Assembly: GCA_015501595.1 (NCBI GenBank)
Contig: JADNRX010000066.1
Coordinates: forward strand, 1 to 64,000
Reading direction: 5' to 3'
Origin: Hymenopellis radicata
Taxonomy: Eukaryota > Basidiomycota > Agaricomycetes > Agaricales > Physalacriaceae
Length of the DNA stretch: 64,000 bases
Below are positions 37,486-48,630 of this stretch, piece after piece. Within the stretch, counting starts at the first letter, position 1, and every line of letters starts with the position of its first letter. The translations under genes were made by a program, and so were the position numbers. The notes under the pieces are model-generated. The model saw only the letters and a list, made by a program, of their open reading frames with translations, made no database searches and was not told where the DNA came from.

Positions 37486-38567
37486 TTAATAGTCCTCAGA
37501 GGCAGAAGGGCTAGAGGACTCCGATGGAGGGTCCTGCCCTCGAACATTGGCGAGTGAGTGTCCCGGTATGGGAGCCTCTGGTGGCGGCGACAGTGGACGC
37601 GAGTGATTGAACACACTGGGTGATGGCGTGCCCGCGTCTGTGCCGAGTGCTATCTTCTCATTGAGGGTTCGCAGATGCTGCATCTCGGCCTCGACCTGTG
37701 CGATACGCGCCTGAAGGCCCTGGTTTTCCTTTTCGAGGGTCTGGATGTACTGGGTAGCTACGGGAGTCGGGTGAGGGATCGATGGAGCGGCATCGGATAG
37801 GAGAGACTGACCTCGATCGAGTAGAGAAACCTTGCTGCTCTTCTGGTTAGAGACTGGCAAGACGTCCTTGAGCTTTGCGTAACCATCGCGCAGTTCATCG
37901 CGGCGACGCTGCTCTGCCTCGATGCGCTGGCGTCTGGTAGCCTCTTTGCGTGAATGGGCTAGGTTCTCTGAGAACAGGACACCCATATCGTCTTCGTCAG
38001 AGTCCTGGGAACGACCTCTGGCTCTGCGACCGCCTGAAGAACTTGTCGGGGACGGAGTTGGATTATAGCGGACAGAGCGATGGACAAGACTATTAGCGCG
38101 AGAGGACGATGGGGAGTTCTGTCCGCTGCTATTGTGGTGGTATAGTCCGTCAGCGGAGGTGTCGGATCCGGAAATGGGAGGAGACAAAGGGTCGTAGAGG
38201 TCAGGGGAAGGAGGTGGAGGGGGCGAAGTAGCAATGGGCATGACATGCGGCTGCTCGGAAGGGGCGTACACGGGTTGCGGCTGCTGATATTGATGGGACT
38301 GCTGCTGCTGGAACGGGGGCATAGCGTGGTACTGGCCCATCGGCTGCTGCTGCTGCTGAAGCTCCCCAAGCCCTGCAAACGAGAAGGAAACATTATCAGA
38401 TGGATGGACATGCGGCCGACAATGACTGGTCACCCACGCGTTTGTGGGCTGTTTTGCACAACCTGATAAGGGCTCATGGACGGCGCATAGGCGATGCTGT
38501 ACCCAGGGTCCTCGCCCGGTGGGTAATAGCCAGGATATGGTGCAGCCTCGTTCATGTTGTGGTCCAT
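37486..38567 (-). CDS. bHLH transcription factor 2
   Basis: Three exons from the ATG at 38567 (MDHNMNEAAPYPGYYPPGED) to TAA at 37486. The first intron is best placed with donor gtgggtgacc, joining NSPQTR to LGELQQQQQ. Parts in order: Tyr/Pro-rich start, Gln-rich stretch (QQQQQ, QQQQSHQYQQ) typical of activation regions, Ser/Pro-rich linker, bHLH (basic TRRQRIEAEQRRRDELR, helix 1 YAKLKDVLP, helix 2 SSKVSLLDRATQYIQTL) running into a leucine-rich coiled coil (IAQVEAEMQHLRTLNEKIAL), so bHLH-zipper-like. It shares the basic-region layout of bHLH 1, including Arg at position 5, and the motif SVRY(N/D)P(T/V)P upstream. The two are paralogues about 7 kb apart on the same strand. Divergent from TBCA. 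Confidence 0.85.
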
Positions 38568-38849
38568 GGTTTGGTTGGTCGTCGCTTTTTTGCAGGGCAA
38601 TGTGAGCAGATAGAAAGGTAAGAAAGAGTTCGTTAGTCGTCCGGGTCGTCAGTGAAGAAACAAAATGAACAATGGCCGGCAAGCGGAAACGTCCTCGTAG
38701 GGGAAGGACGAGAAAGCCAACGCGCGACTATTTGCACGCCAGGCTATTAGACTTATTTGTTTTCAATCATTATTCTTTCATCCGTCCCTATTTGGACGTG
38801 TTCTTTGTACAACACTGTTTACATCCGCGGGCCTCCTCGACAACTCACA
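38568..38849. promoter_or_regulatory. Divergent promoter, bHLH 2 and TBCA
   Basis: 282 bp between the two start codons. No TATA box or named operator was recognised. Confidence 0.4.
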
Positions 38850-39338
38850 ATGTCCGAACTACAGGCTATCCAACGCCAACTCAAAATAAAATCTGCCGCC
38901 GCAAAACGGTTAGCCACTCTCTCCCGTCCCTTTCGGTCCTCTCAACTCCAAATAGTTTATCCAAAGAGCACAATCTTTATCGCAAGGAAGCCGAGGACCA
39001 GAAGCGCAAGCTCGACAAGCTCATCGCTGACGGCGTTGCCCCCGATGAGTGGGACGTCAAGAACGCTGTTCGTCTGCTATCTTTCCCAACGATTCTCCGT
39101 TCAACCTTGTCTCACAGACACGCATGCTCGCAGAAGGCGAACGCATGATTGAAGATTCTGCCACCAGAGCCGGAAAGGCTGCAGGAGACCTCAGAGATCT
39201 CATCGTACGCTATCTCTCTCTCTCTGTCCATTCAACTCTACCTTACCCCCAAAGGTCTCCATCAAAACCAAAGAGGAATTCCAAGAGGATCCCGAGCTCC
39301 TCAACGCCGAATCTGTTCTCGAAGAAGTGTCCGTCTAA
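38850..39338 (+). CDS. tbca: Tubulin-binding cofactor A
   Basis: Small helical chaperone that holds newly folded beta-tubulin before heterodimer assembly. Exons 38850-38908, 38956-39067, 39118-39204 and 39255-39338 give 114 codons including TAA (113 residues), the normal cofactor A length. Visible family features: QRQLKIKSAAAKRLSKEHNL, YRKEAEDQKRKLDKL, NATRMLAEGERMIEDSATR, and the acidic C-terminal helix FQEDPELLNAESVLEEVSV. No frame break. It converges on MED11 with 54 bp between stop codons, so the 3' UTRs likely overlap. Confidence 0.9.
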
Positions 39339-39392
39339 ATATGAAGGAAAGAAAGAGAATCCCGTTATCGAAGTCACTGTAATAATCAGTAT

Positions 39393-40022
39393 TCATGTAG
39401 CCATACTCAGAAATACACTTACTGTAGTCATCCCGTCCATTGGCACGTCTTCCCTCATTCTTTTTAGAGCATCAAGAATACCCGTCCAAGCATCCCGCTC
39501 TACCCTGCTTTCCTGAAGGCCTTTTGTCTCCTTCCCTTCCACAGTCCTGTCCAATGCCACGCCCATACTCGGTGGTACGAATCCGGCTGGTGGTGCATTG
39601 ATAGCACTAGGCGCAATACGGGCCCGCCGCACCTGCGCTAATGAGGACCGGATAGCTCCTTGAATAGACTAGATATGACTTTAGCTCGTGCCAAACGGCG
39701 ACGTGAGTACGTACGTACATCGAGTTTTTCAAAGTATTCCCCGGCCTCGAGGACGAACTTTTCGATACGTTCCTCGCCTTGTGGTAGCGCGTCGTCGGGC
39801 CCATCCGTTTGTGGAAGCGTAAGTAGGGAGATGGACGACGCTGCGAGTGACAGCAGTTCACTTATTTCCTGTTCATCGCGTAAGTAAGGAAATTGCAAAA
39901 CGAGTACACGGCCTCACCTTGTCGACAAGTCCCAACGCATATATCTGCCTCGCTGACCGACACGTCGTCCAGATTGGATCCAAGTCTGTGAACATCGCGT
40001 CGGGCTCGCCGTGGATGGACAT
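39393..40022 (-). CDS. med11: Mediator subunit 11 (probable)
   Basis: Head-module subunit of Mediator, small and helical. Three exons: from the ATG at 40022 (MSIHGEPDAMFTDL, then ARQIYALGLVDK), joined to EISELLSLAASSISLLTLPQ, KFVLEAGEYFEKLD, then via an intron ending in atctag to SIQGAIRSSLAQVRRARIAP and a C-terminal helix DAWTGILDALKRM, stop at 39393. The pattern of an N-terminal L-x-x-V/I-x-x-I helix leading into E-I-x-x-L-L-x-x-A and F-x-x-x-V-x-x-Y-F matches Med11. Length is about 175 residues. The assignment is by pattern recognition; another small helical protein is possible but less likely. Confidence 0.7.
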
Positions 40023-41509
40023 TTTAGTAATGGTGGCGGGAAGTAAGTGGGTTAAGCACGTCCGGCCCGATCATCCACTTCTTGGATCGTCGCCACCAAC
40101 TTGACTCAATGCCCTAGGTACCTCGCTCATTCTCCATGTCAATAACACTATCCAGGGCTCTTCGTCTACGCTGTGCACGGAGACAAGGGCTAGCGCGGCA
40201 TCACAGCTTTGAGGGACCCCATTGGACAATATTAATCACCTATGAAAATGGTGGTTTTTTGCATGGCTTTGCCCTCCGGAGACATGAATATAAGCGCCGA
40301 GAAGATGGACTTGACGTCCGGACGGATGATCGTGGGGGCCGGCAAGATGGACTTGACCTCCGGGCACATGGCTTTGGACGCCGACTCGCCGTGAACTTGA
40401 CCTTGGCCTCTTTAACGGCGAGTTTGATTTCTTCCAACACAAACATGCTCCCTGGTATTTTGCGCTGGGATGGTCGGGCGAAATAGGCAATTTGGGCCGG
40501 CCCGGGGGACCGAACATAGGCACCCGATAGCACCTAGCCACGCGCGCCACATTCTTAGTAGCCTTGGATTCCGGATGTATGCCTGTCATTCGAGTTCAAT
40601 TGTACTGCAGAGTGTCGACAATATGACGGCAGATTAACACCGAAAATATATTGTCTTCTCGTACTCAGCGGAAACGTTATGATCTCCATGTTCCTGTGAG
40701 CCCCGTGCGCGTGAGCGACAACTTGCATTGTTCTACCAATTCAGACCAAGTTCGTTCAGCCGTCCAGGAGATTACACTGGTGATTTCTTATCCTTCACAT
40801 CCTGAGTACTCCCATTGCTTTCACGTCTGATCCTGCTGAGACCTCTAAGTAAGTAATGCTGATTTCTTGGTCGATTCGTACTCGCTACTGGTGGTAAACT
40901 GCGCGAGCGCAATTCGATTCTGAGTAAAATATGAACAATGCCGTAGAATTTCATACGGTGTCTAAAAGTATGAGTTGTGATACCCATGCCACTGGTAAGT
41001 ATGCTCCTGCATCAACCTCAAGGCTGCTGGGGATGTTATTTCTGCACCATCTTGTCTCAAGCACCGCTGATCCCGCTTTGCTGTGGCAGGGTGGTTATTC
41101 TCGCCTTCGTCTTGTTGATCTCTGGCCTCATTGAGGAGGGCTTACGCGTCCTTGCTCACCGAGTGGAGATCATTCTGGTGAAAAAAATATGGGCCGGTTT
41201 GGACATAGTCCGAAGTCGGAGGACGAGGTTCATAGCGCCATTGCCTAGAACATGTTTAATTAGCGGAGAGAAATTTGTAGAAGGTACATGGTACCTGGGA
41301 GCATAGAATCTGAGCATCGTTCCGGCAAGATATCTTCTTGCTTTAGCGGTATCTCATCCTATGTGATGTGGATCGGTCCTGATATGCTAGAGTGTCCGTT
41401 GCTGTTGTCACCTCGTCGATGTAGTGCTTCGCTGGAGGCCGGGCCCAAGATCCACAACAAGGGGTGAAAGGTAAAGAACCCATTTAGCGTTGTCGTTGCA
41501 TGCGAGACC
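40023..41509. other. Gene-poor interval
   Basis: About 1.5 kb. Between 40290 and 40380 two imperfect copies of gatggacttgacgtccgg occur about 42 bp apart. On the minus strand this region can be read as PEVKSILPAPTII, resembling a stretch on the plus strand near 43.84 kb. The rest shows no supported gene. Confidence 0.35.
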
Positions 41510-42125
41510 TTACCGCGCGTCAAACGGACTGGGAGGATCGTATAATGAGCGAGCATCATCACATATACTTGATACGATCACTTACACAGAGGCGGATAGA
41601 GTCGGAGAGTTTCTTCACAAACAATCAGTTAAAAATGAATAGAACAACTTAACAAGTAGGGTCGCGTTTACCGTTGAGGAATGCTCTGAGATACTTCATG
41701 TTCCGAATGTCATCGTAAGCGGCGCCCTTTTCCCAACGACCGAAGCTATTTCCTCGCGAAGCTTCCCGAGAATCTCTGAGTTCCTACTGACGGCGTACAT
41801 GCCGAAAGTCAGAAGGCATACTGTCTGCACGTTACACGCGTCAATAGAGCAAACAAAGGTAAGTGAAAACACTCACTGTATATCTGCCAGCGACAAGGAT
41901 ATTTATTACAAGGGGTCCTGTATCGCTTTCTCGTCTACACGGGAACTGTAAGTACTGGTGGTGGTTGAAACGTCAAGCAACATACCATCGGTGCCGACAA
42001 CTAAGCTGCTGAGAAGATCACCGGCTGCACTAGCCTTCTCCAGTTGTCCCGCCGCCTTCCTTTTGAAAGCGTCCCTCATCATTGGATTGACGAATTCGTC
42101 GACGATCTGCCCCTGCGGCGTAACC
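41510..42125 (-). pseudogene. Cytochrome P450 relic
   Basis: Read on the minus strand with short introns: VDEFVNPMMRDAFKRKAAGQ, then ILVAGRYT joined to TVCLLTFGMYAVSRNSEIL (the I-helix), then ILGKLREEIASVVGK and, after a frame break, AAYDDIRNMKYLRAFLN, then ETLRLYPP (the K-helix ExxR) and PFDAR. The order is that of a fungal P450, similar to the CYP63-like type. In the I-helix motif A-G-R-D-T-T the Asp is replaced by Tyr. The frame breaks around 41730, the splice phase near 41590 does not fit, and the N-terminal anchor and the heme-binding Cys region are absent. A decayed fragment of a heme monooxygenase gene. Confidence 0.7.
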
Positions 42126-42509
42126 TTCTATCCAACGCCATGTCTTCCCGTACCGTGAGGAAGGCGAGTACGAAGACATTGGAGGGATGATTCTAAAGAT
42201 GCTTAGAAGATCGGCGCCCTGAGGATTATGCTGACGCCGCTCTTGTCGTCGGTCGAGAGCTTACGTGTCGAGCGAGTCGCTGCTTTAGCATCTGGTTGGC
42301 CTTGGTGGTGGCGCGGGATAACTGTATGGGAGGCATTAAAGAGCAGCACGAAGTCTGCGGAGTCGTTATCCTTAGAACGATAAAAGACTAGAGAAAAAAG
42401 ATGCACCTCAGCATGGACCAGCGCTTCTCGTTAACTGTTTGTTCGTCTTCGTTCTGGAAGACAAGTCGTCATCACCGTCGCAGAGTTGCGGATGCTTCGC
42501 CCTACAGCA

Positions 42510-43290
42510 CGATTGTTATGTTTCTGTCAGGCGCACGCTGGAACTGTGCCGGCGGCGGGTGCAGTTCGATAGAGCGTGTTTTGAAAATGACCATATACGG
42601 TCCGAACAGATGTATTGCATTGAACATTTCTTCGAGCTCCCCGCCTTCAGTTGGTACTTGAACTGCAGACCTCTCTGGATCCGTCCAGTCCAGTACTCGA
42701 CTAGACACGGGGTCGATGAAACGGGGGACATGCGTGGAATGGGTGCGAATATTGCATATGAGAATAAAGTCGTGTGGCCGCTGAGTAGACACTTGATAGA
42801 GTACTGTTACAAAGGGGCTAATAAATCTGTACAATCTATTAGAGACCGATGCACAAAAATGATCACAACTCACAAATGCTTCTTGACCGCGATGAGAATG
42901 TGCTTGTTGGCGGTATCGTACATGGAATAATACGACGTCAAGCCCTCTCTTTGCAGTAAAAGACTGGATTCGACGTCGTCCGCGTCGAGATCCCAGAGAT
43001 GTATGATCCTCCAGCAACTCAACGCCGATGAGATGAACTTTTGCTGACAAGCCGAGGACGTGGGCGGACGTGGGGTCGCGGATGGACACCTGCCATTCCT
43101 CTAGGAAGCGCAGCCAGACGAGCTTGGACACCGTCACCTCACATATGATCCTGAATGTCTGAGGATCGCCTTAGCCAGCTACGAGCACAGGTGCGACAAC
43201 TAGCGGAACACGAGGACCGCGGCTAGGTTGAGATGAGTGATGATGACAAGGAGGACCTCATTGGGCAGCTTGCAGATGGCGCTCAACATT
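42510..43290 (-). pseudogene. Decayed F-box protein of a second subfamily
   Basis: Near 43190-43280 the minus strand reads KLPNEVLLVIITHLNLAAVL followed by in-frame stops: an F-box. Downstream (minus) one frame has VSKLVWLRFLEEW, then in another HLWDLDADDVESSLL and YYSMYDTANKHILIAVKKH, then SRVLDWTDPERSAVQVP and YMVIFKTRSIELHPPP. This matches the plan of agaricomycete F-box proteins with a beta-propeller-like C-terminal half and is unlike the LRR-type array at 2-9 kb. Several stops and frame changes mean it cannot be translated. Adjacent to the P450 relic, so this interval is decaying as a block. Confidence 0.6.
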
Positions 43291-43972
43291 CAGCATGGGG
43301 TCCGAGACGTCGATGGTGGTGGACCGTGGTATGGATGCTTGTTGACGATGTATTTACTCTATTTTTGGTTGCTGTTCAATAGTACCAAGCTTCGCGCGCT
43401 AGAACCTTGTGTGCTATTGCCCTTCTATGTCTCCGAGTCAGAAAATACCGCGTGTTATCCTAGAGCTGACCAAGAGTACCGTAGCACTTATATCGTGACA
43501 ACAGTGCAATGAGCATCCGAAGTTATGAGTTATAAGCAAGCACAAGGTTGGTAAGCAAGTGGTGCACTGAAGTATTTGTGCTTAGAGGTTTGCTGTAGCT
43601 TCGAGGAGTCCAGAACATCTCGGCGCACAGAATTGGGATGAAAGGGACAGCAGAGACAAGAGTTACAGGACAGCCAACAGCCAAGTTATTAAATGAGAGA
43701 ACCTTTCCTGAAACATCAAAAGGCCGGGCAAGAGCTGCGCAAGAGCGCGTAGAAGAGGGCGCAGAAGCTGGCGCAGAGCAGAGTGTGACAGTCACGGGAT
43801 CCGATCAGCAGAGTGGCTGTGCTAGGGCGGCACCGGAGGCGAAAGTCATCTTACCGGCGCCCAAGATCATCTTCACGGCGATCATGTTCCAACTGGCCGG
43901 CGCTCAAGTTCAACGGCGAGAAATCAAAGGGCTTTAGGTATCAATTTGTCCAGTGGGGCTCCTTTTACACAG
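43291..43972. other. Intergenic gap before the ABC ATPase
   Basis: About 680 bp. The end may hold a 5' exon of the ABC gene: a frame reading SCSNWPALKFNGEKSKGF can be joined through a 35-bp gtatca..acacag intron to STSTSAAVVHIP. No ATG was found in that frame, so this is tentative. Confidence 0.35.
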
Positions 43973-45804
43973 CACCAGTACAAGCGCAGCAGTTGTGCAT
44001 ATCCCCAAAGCCAACATATATCGCTTCGGAGACGCATCGAGGCCCGTCTTTTGCGATGTCAACTGGACTGTGAACGAAAACGAAAACTGGGCCGTCATAT
44101 CTTCTGCCTCGCATGAGAAACATGATTTTTTGCAAGTGGGAACACCATGACTGATCTTGTAAAAGCTCATCTGACTCGTACCGTAAACAGACCCTACTTG
44201 GCCATCTTCGAATAAGCCCGTACCCTCCTCCTCCGGAAGGCCTCTTCCCCTTTATATATCCCGAAGATCCCAGAGACCAGATATCCATCGTGTCCTTTGG
44301 AAACAGACGGCGCGCTTCTAGCGGCGCGTTCTATGACTACACAGCACGGTATGGCGCCGTTCAAGATGAAGACCGTGTCACTCTACGGCAACACATGTTC
44401 CCCGAAACAATAGATCCCTTTGGCGGCATCCCAGAGGAACTCCGTGATCCAACTTGGAAGGAAAACCAGATGAATGGCGCAGACAGCCTGTCCCCAGAAA
44501 GACACGCGTTGTTTGATTCCCTGGTCCAGAAAATGGGTCTTGCCGCACTCTTGGACCTCCCTCTGATTGCACTGAGCAACGGCCAGACGCGTCGAGCCAG
44601 AATTCTACGAGCGATATGGAATCAGCCGCAGCTCTTGCTCTTGGATGAGCCGTTGAGTAGGTGGATTCGCTGTCACTTGCTTCCTGTGCTCATTAATTCC
44701 CAGCTGGACTGGATGTGAAGAACCGCCCGAATCTATTGAACCTCCTACATGACCTTCACTCTACCCGAAGTCCGCGCGTTATTCTGGGACTCAGACTGCA
44801 TGATCCCGTTCCCGAGTGGATTACGCACGTAGCTCTGTTACGAGGAACATCAGTAAAAAACTGGGCTTAAACATGACGTTCTGTCGGAAGAAGCCTTGCG
44901 AGCCAACTCGGAGATTACCTCGACCCCAGCTCTCAAGTCTCACGTCGGAGACATTGTCGTTGATATGAAGAATATCAAAGTTCAATACCAAGACCGAAAG
45001 GCAAGCCAAACCGCTTATTTCAACTAGTCTGTTGATATTCACACCTTTTTTGTTTCGTATGTACATACTTAGGTTATCCAAAACCTGAACTGGCAGATCC
45101 GTCAAGGGGAGCGGTGGCACCTCCAAGGCGAGAACGGCTCCGGCAAAACCACCCTTCTTTCCCTTCTCACCGGCGACCACCCCCAGTCCTACACGCAGCT
45201 CGCGGTAAACTCCGCGCACCTCCACCTCTTTGGCCGTCCGCGCCACAGGATCCCCACCCCCCATCTGCAGTCCCTCATCGGCGTGCTCTCCCCAGAAATG
45301 TTCGACGCCTTCCCACGGCGCGCGGGCATGTCGGTGTGGGACGTCGTAGGGACTGGCTTTGATGGCACCTTTGTCCCGCGCGGCAGACACGCGGTGGGCA
45401 CGGGCGTCATGCGTGAACTGACGGAGGAGGACGTGACGTGGCGGCGAGAGCGCTGCGCCGAGGTCATTGCTGCGCTGGGCCCAGCCGCGTGGAGCCCTGG
45501 ACATGATGATGCTGCAGCTGACTTTGAGAAGCGCGAGTTTGTGGATTTGGGCGTTGGGGAGCAGAGGATGGTGCTCCTGATGCGGGCCCTGGTAGGGCGA
45601 CCGCAGTTGGTGCTCCTGGACGAGGTGTGGAGCGGGATGGACGAGAGGATGGTGAATGTGGCGAAGCGGTATTTGAGAGAGGGTGGGGTAGGTGACGATC
45701 AAGCGGTGGTTGTTATTACGCATTGGGACGACGAAGTTCCGTGGCGGACTGAAGACGGTGTGAAGAGGATCCGGCTGGAGAAGGGCGAACCAACTTTCTT
45801 TTGA
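43973..45804 (+). CDS. Soluble twin-domain ABC ATPase (yeast YDR061W-like), 5' end unresolved
   Basis: ATP-binding protein with two ABC nucleotide-binding domains and no membrane spans. First domain: VVHIPKANIYRFGDASRPVF, then LSNGQTRRARILRAI (signature region) and QLLLLDEPLTGLDVKN (Walker B and D-loop); its Walker A is degenerate (SSASHEKHDFL). Second domain: RWHLQGENGSGKTTLLSLLT (Walker A), LGVGEQRMVLLMRALVGRPQ (signature), LVLLDEVWSGMD (Walker B) and VVITHWDDEVP (H-loop). Exon joins at 44141, 44651 and 45075 are good. Near 44855 an extra A in a run of six breaks the frame between the two domains. The N-terminal RGFSTSTSAA-like lead suggests mitochondrial targeting, as inferred. Function of this family is poorly known. 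Confidence 0.75.
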
Positions 45805-45879
45805 AAACAGAATTACATTGGTAGTACAGATCGGATGTGAATCGTGAACGCAAAACGGTAAGTGACATAACAAAGCTTT

Positions 45880-48207
45880 TTACCAAGGCTCTTCTTCCTC
45901 TTCCTCGCCCTGCTCCGAAACTGCCTCCTTCTTCCATGACTGTTGATGGCCCTCATCCTTCTTTCCACCTCCCGTAATTTCTTCAGCTGGGTCACTTCCG
46001 AATGAGTCTTCATCTTCGTATTCGTCCCAGGGTTTCGAAGGTTTCCTTTCACGTTCGGCTTCCATCTCCCATCTCTCGTTTTCCTCCATTGCTTTTCGCC
46101 GAGTCTCCTCCAACTTCTCCAAAGCCGCTTTCTCTTTCTCATGTTGCTCTCTTTCCTTCTGCTTCTTCTGCTTCTGCTCCTTTTTCTCCGCATCCAAAAT
46201 CTTCTTCTGCTTCGCAGCCTCCCTCTCCGCAACCTTGACATTGTACGGTCCAGGTTTGAGCGGGGGATCCTCGCCATTGTGCCTTTTCCTGTATTCCTTC
46301 TTCCAGTTCCGCAGTTGTTTGCTATATGTATCGCAGATAGCAGCTTTGCATACGACTTGGTGCAGTGAGCACTTTGGTGGTTCGTCTTCGGGTTACTGAC
46401 ATGAGTAGGGTTCGTGTACCCCGCCCCGCCCATCCAATAGGAGGGCGCATCAGAGGCCCAGATGGTAGATGCCGACGTTGTTTGGTCGCCGAGAGCAACA
46501 TCCGGTTCGTCGTCCTCCTCAGCAATAACGATTCTGCTCAGCTGAGCAGAAACGCCGGTCACGGCCGAGCTTGACGCCTGTTGTTTCGCTCGCGACGGAT
46601 GGACTAGGCCTGGCGGGCCGTTCTTCAGATTCGTGGGAGGTCCTTTGGCCCAAGCAGATTCTGGCGGCGATGAATGGCGCGTCCATTTGATTCAGGAAGT
46701 GGACTTACTTGTAGTCACCAGAGGATTGGCGTGCACGCTCCCGTCGAGCGTCACGATGGTAGACGGATCGGGTGGTACAGCTTGATCATCCTCGGTGTTG
46801 CGCAGTCGAGATTGCTCTTTCGTGGCTTTGCGACGAGAAGCTGGGGAGATGGGACCCGGCTGGTTGACGGGCGTGACGTGTTTGTCTGCCATCTGCATGG
46901 CTATACCGACCGAGGTCGACGCCTCAAGCTGTTCACCATCTTCGCCGAGCATCGTAATCGTACTCTGGTTGTTGCCTTTGGCAAGGTTAACATTTGGAAT
47001 GGTTCAGTGACGACGATACTGACTTATGGATAGCTGAATGTTGGCGGCTTGATCAGGATTCTCCCATGCAGAGGGCGTACTTGACGCGACTCGGACGTTC
47101 TATTGGTAGGGTATGAGTGAGCACATGTTATATTTGCAGTCTCACCTGTGGGGGAGGCGACGTAGTCGTTGATTGCTTCGCTGTTCGGTTCTCATAAATA
47201 TCTGGCGTGTGTTTTGATTGCTGGAGGCGACTTACCTCCCGCCTGGACAAGAGGCTGGTCCCCTACAAACTAAAATCAGAACTTGTGCTTTACATCGAGA
47301 ATATATCTATTGTGGGACGCACAGGCGCGAGCTGGCTTTGTGTTTGAATTTCCTCGACCATTACCGCGGCCACGAGCACCTCTGCCTCTTCCACGTCCAT
47401 TACCGCGAACGGGAGTCGCAGATCTGTCGTTTGCCCATTCAGCCGAACCAGGAACTAAAGTCCATCAATATTTCTACGCGAAAAACGCGTCGATCCCCAC
47501 CTGCTGGTTTCGGCGCCACCACAGGAGGTGGTCTAAACGCCTTGGGCAACTTCCTACAAAGAGGAAGTCCTGTTATATCCTCGCGCGGCGGTTCGCAAAA
47601 GTCTGGTGTGGGGTATGGGTTGACTTTGAACCTTGTGCAGACGCGTCAAGCGACCCTCGCCTCAATTTGGTGAAAGACTCACTCCTTTTCCGGGGCCCAG
47701 CCCTCGAACCATTCAGGCTTGATTTCGTAGCTGCGCCATCCTGTAGTAGAAAATGGGGATACATATTCAATTAATTCTGTCTCGGAGACGCGACCGACCT
47801 GACTTCCTGACATCGGCGATACTGAGCGCACACGGGAAGATCTGGGAATACCCAGATTGCTCCTCCTTGCTCGGATTGGCAAGGATCTTCTTCCACTTAT
47901 GTTCACCCAAAATCTTCCTCATCCATTCCCCGTCCGCCCTCTTCTCGATCTCAAGGAGGATAAACGCAGCCTACCGTCGCGTCGCGTCAAACCTCTATCT
48001 ATCCCAATCAAGCGTCAAGTCACGTACCTTGGGTTTAAAGTAGAAATTCCAGAAAGGCCTGTGCGTCCCTAGACACGCCGCAATCCAATGCGCAAACTTG
48101 AGCACCTCAGCTGGCTTCTCCCACTCGAAGTTTAGCGGATACGGTTGATTGACGGTAAAGAACTGGCTCTCGTCATGGAAAACGGGGTACGGCTCCCGTT
48201 TGACCAT
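45880..48207 (-). CDS. RGG / Cys-His motif protein, tandem copy 1 (putative RNA binding)
   Basis: I do not recognise a named family. From the ATG at 48207 the spliced frame gives an N-terminal globular part (PYPLNFEWEKPAEVLKFAHW, IAACLGTHRPFWNFYFKPK, AAFILLEIEKRADGEW, ILGEHKWKKILANPS, SQIFPCA), then PEWFEGWAPEKEFKVNPYPT, FRPPPVVAPKPAVPGSAEWA, an RGG tract (NGRGRGRGARGRGNGRGN), a long disordered middle, then PKCSLHQVVCKAAIC, a C-x2-H-x3-C-x4-C motif, a basic/acidic coiled coil (AEKKEQKQKKQKEREQHEKE), and an end EEEEEEPW. Exons in the middle (46.4-47.3 kb) are only partly resolved. A one-base break lies near 46390, just before the Cys motif. Tandem paralogue of copy 2, same strand. RNA binding is inferred from RGG repeats only. 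Confidence 0.65.
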
Positions 48208-48630
48208 GGCGTCTCAGGTTCAAGATGCGGGGATTGGGGCTCACGGTTGATTATAGTTATCCGGCCATCAGCGTCCTCGAAGCTCCATTACATACTACAT
48301 CATGCACGTAGAAATGGAAAACATGTCACCTGTGAGTATGGAATAAAGAATTTCGTTCATCCTAGGCGTAGTGAAGAGTAGGAAGACAACTGTTCGCGCG
48401 ATCGAGATCGCGCCCAGTCGGGCCGACTCAAGTAAAGCTGAGATCAAAAAGAGAACACCGATTTCATTCTATCCTCGACCTGCGGAGGACAATGCGTGTA
48501 CATTTGGTGTACATAATATAGAACGGATACGACAAGGCTACAAGGCTACAACTGGTACTTACAACAGAAAATGCAAACAAAGCGTGAAACATAACAATGG
48601 AAGGGGAGCGAGCTGTTGGTACATCTTCAT
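48208..48630. other. Gap between tandem RGG genes
   Basis: About 420 bp holding the promoter of copy 1 and the 3' UTR of copy 2. No gene seen. Confidence 0.4.

Noticed and set aside
42502..43137. CNH-domain RhoGEF relic
   Set aside because: I first read the C-terminal pieces this way; the upstream LPNEVLLVIITHL F-box and HLWDLDADD text fit an F-box protein better.
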